Assembly (NCBI GenBank): GCA_964624765.1
Contig: CAZUZO010000153.1
Location: forward strand, 1 to 7,064
Direction: 5' to 3'
Source: JAGTVB01 sp964624765
GTDB lineage: Bacteria > Pseudomonadota > Gammaproteobacteria > HK1
Length of the DNA stretch: 7,064 nucleotides
This document shows, piece after piece, positions 6,358 to 7,064 of this stretch; the first letter of the stretch is position 1, and each line of letters opens with the position of its first letter. A model generated the notes under the pieces. That model made no database searches. It saw only the letters and a program-made list of their open reading frames with translations, and was not told the origin of the DNA. The position numbers and the translations under genes were made by a program.

Positions 6358-6500
6358 AGGAGTTGTGAAAAAACCGTCGCGAGCGAGCCGCGAGCTAGGC
6401 GAACGGCGCTAAGCCGAGAGACCTATCGGATCGATAGGCGAGGAGCGAGCACCGCCCAACGTGGCTCCCGGGTTGTGTAGCAGGTTTTTTCACAACCTCT
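6358..6500 (+). mobile_element. MITE-like miniature inverted-repeat element, copy 2
   Basis: This is the second copy of the 143-bp element, in the same orientation as copy 1. The right end (6483-6500) is identical to the right end of copy 1. The left end AGGAGTTGTGAAAAAACC (6358-6375) differs by two bases, so its terminal repeat is imperfect. The central block 6433-6461 and the right block 6470-6500 match copy 1 base for base. A perfect inner hairpin CCTATCG-GAT-CGATAGG (6422-6438) is present; in copy 1 the same place pairs with two mismatches. No target duplication is obvious (TTA or CTT on the left, GTG or TGT on the right). The decayed left end and missing duplication suggest an older insertion or a recombined end. 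Confidence 0.85.
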
Positions 6501-6557
6501 GTGCCCGATCGTAGCCGTTAGCCGCCCAAAAGCCTCCCAATCGGGTGGCAAGGCACA

Positions 6558-6746
6558 TCAGCGAGCGTACGCCGTGGCGAGGTCTGATTCGATGTCCAAC
6601 GCGGTGTGCTCGTAGGGTACGATGTCCGCGAAGTCCTGCAGCTGCCAGGACTCTGGCTCAGAGAAACTCTCGGCGTCGAGGCATGAGTCGATATCGGGCT
6701 CCGAGGATCTGTCAAAGAGCTGCGGATCGATTTGCGAAATTTCCAT
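6558..6746 (-). CDS. Possible small acidic protein of unknown function
   Basis: A 62-aa reading frame that I do not recognise. It starts with ATG at 6746 (minus strand) preceded by AGGAG 6 nt upstream, a better ribosome binding site than most chance frames have. Third codon positions are mostly G or C, as in real genes of this window. It contains about 16 aspartate or glutamate residues against 2 arginines and no lysine, so it is strongly acidic. It has one cysteine (C22), one tryptophan (W34), no signal peptide and no membrane segment. A promoter-like pair lies about 125-150 nt upstream (6870-6897). It lies 57 nt beyond miniature element copy 2 and converges on it. Options are a small acidic regulator or inhibitor, a DNA mimic, a peptide precursor or a chance frame. 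Nothing in the sequence decides among them. Confidence 0.45.
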   Translation of the reverse strand: MEISQIDPQLFDRSSEPDIDSCLDAESFSEPESWQLQDFADIVPYEHTALDIESDLATAYAR

Positions 6747-6869
6747 GGTTGGCTCCTACTGTCGTGGTGGGGGGTGGGGGATGGCCTCGGGTTCACACGC
6801 CAGTGCAACGCGATGCTCGGCTGGGATGATGCTGCGGTGTAAGCCCAGCGCGACAGATTTCCCATTTTG

Positions 6870-6897
6870 GTAATAACTTTAGCGAGTTTCATGCCAA
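6870..6897 (-). promoter_or_regulatory. Possible promoter for the minus-strand small acidic gene
   Basis: On the minus strand TTGGCA (6892-6897) and TATTAC (6870-6875) are separated by 16 bp, matching 5 of 6 and 4 of 6 bases of the sigma-70 hexamers. The leader would be about 115 nt. The same segment also resembles a sigma-54 site (6881-6897: TTGGCATG-N4-TCGCT with GG and GC 10 nt apart), with two mismatches to consensus. Only one reading can be right and either could be chance. The gene-free stretch 6747-7053 also holds a G-rich tract (6766-6780) and a run of eight T (6988-6995), and nothing else I can support. Confidence 0.25.
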
Positions 6898-7052
6898 TCA
6901 AGGGCGTCCGCTCCTCGATGCACCAGGGGATTGACCGTGAGGCGTTTCTCGCCGCCCTCGCCGGTCACTGCGGAATCAGGTTAAATGTTTTTTTTCATAT
7001 AGTTACTCTGTTCCCCCGAGCGCCTTCTCGTCGCCGGATAGGGATGGTGGGC

Positions 7053-7060
7053 TAAGGAGG
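7053..7060 (+). promoter_or_regulatory. Perfect Shine-Dalgarno at the window edge
   Basis: TAAGGAGG at 7053-7060 matches the anti-Shine-Dalgarno end of 16S rRNA without mismatch, and only AGCG follows before the window ends. A + strand gene very likely starts within a few bases beyond 7064. A TATAGT at 6998-7003 could be its -10 element, but no good -35 accompanies it. Confidence 0.5.
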
Positions 7061-7064
7061 AGCG

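Noticed and set aside
6221..6412. A + strand frame of 63 codons after the DUF4389 gene
   Set aside because: It overlaps the end of DUF4389 in another frame, continues into the repeat element and has no homology I recognise.
6766..6780. G-rich tract considered as a G-quadruplex
   Set aside because: Only two runs of three or more G are present, so four stacked strands are not well supported.
6518..6901. A minus-strand frame of 127 codons overlapping the small acidic gene
   Set aside because: Its start lacks a ribosome binding site, the composition is proline- and serine-rich in the manner of a shifted frame, and the acidic frame has the better start.
6867..7055. A + strand frame of 62 codons near the window end
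   Set aside because: It has no Shine-Dalgarno sequence and runs through the T-tract; the strong ribosome binding site at 7053-7060 points to a gene that begins later.
1..7064. CRISPR arrays, tRNA or rRNA genes
   Set aside because: There are no regularly repeated short units with spacers and no cloverleaf or ribosomal RNA sequence that I could recognise.

Overview
The window carries an intact four-gene operon on the + strand. It encodes the electron-transfer partner of APS reductase in the variant in which the membrane subunit QmoC is replaced by soluble heterodisulfide-reductase-like subunits: qmoA (405-1736), qmoB (1741-3966), hdrC-like (3977-4618) and hdrB-like (4620-5522). This qmoAB-hdrCB arrangement is known mainly from chemolithotrophic and phototrophic sulfur-oxidising beta- and gammaproteobacteria. 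With the moderately GC-rich composition and a downstream DUF4389 gene, the source is most likely a sulfur-oxidising proteobacterium, probably a gammaproteobacterium. That taxonomic guess is inference, because the window holds no rRNA or other marker. The APS reductase genes aprBA, which often sit next to qmo, are not in the window.

Layout. Positions 3-145 hold a 143-bp miniature element with perfect 18-bp terminal inverted repeats. Positions 146-404 are a leader with an operator-like inverted repeat (283-307), a possible extended -10 promoter (308-316) and a strong ribosome binding site. The four operon genes follow with gaps of 4, 10 and 1 nt and each has its own Shine-Dalgarno sequence. A textbook intrinsic terminator lies at 5551-5586. 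Positions 5587-5907 form a gene-free stretch with three strong hairpins separated by exactly 10 nt each. A small DUF4389 membrane protein is encoded at 5908-6255. A second copy of the 143-bp element, in the same orientation and about 86% identical, lies at 6358-6500. On the minus strand, 6558-6746 encodes a possible very acidic 62-aa protein. The last 300 bases hold no gene I can support, but the window ends on a perfect Shine-Dalgarno sequence that probably belongs to a gene just outside.

How the parts work together. QmoA and QmoB are HdrA-like flavoproteins; QmoB adds two [4Fe-4S] clusters and an MvhD-like tail. HdrC carries two [4Fe-4S] clusters, and HdrB carries two complete CCG cysteine motifs of the kind that bind non-cubane clusters. 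Together they would form a soluble electron relay to or from APS reductase in the cytoplasm. None of the four has a transmembrane segment, so how electrons reach the quinone pool is not explained by the operon itself.

The most interesting points are the pair of direct miniature elements bracketing the whole operon plus DUF4389 gene, the regularly spaced hairpin array, and the unexplained membrane connection. I do not see a clearly undescribed multi-gene system here.
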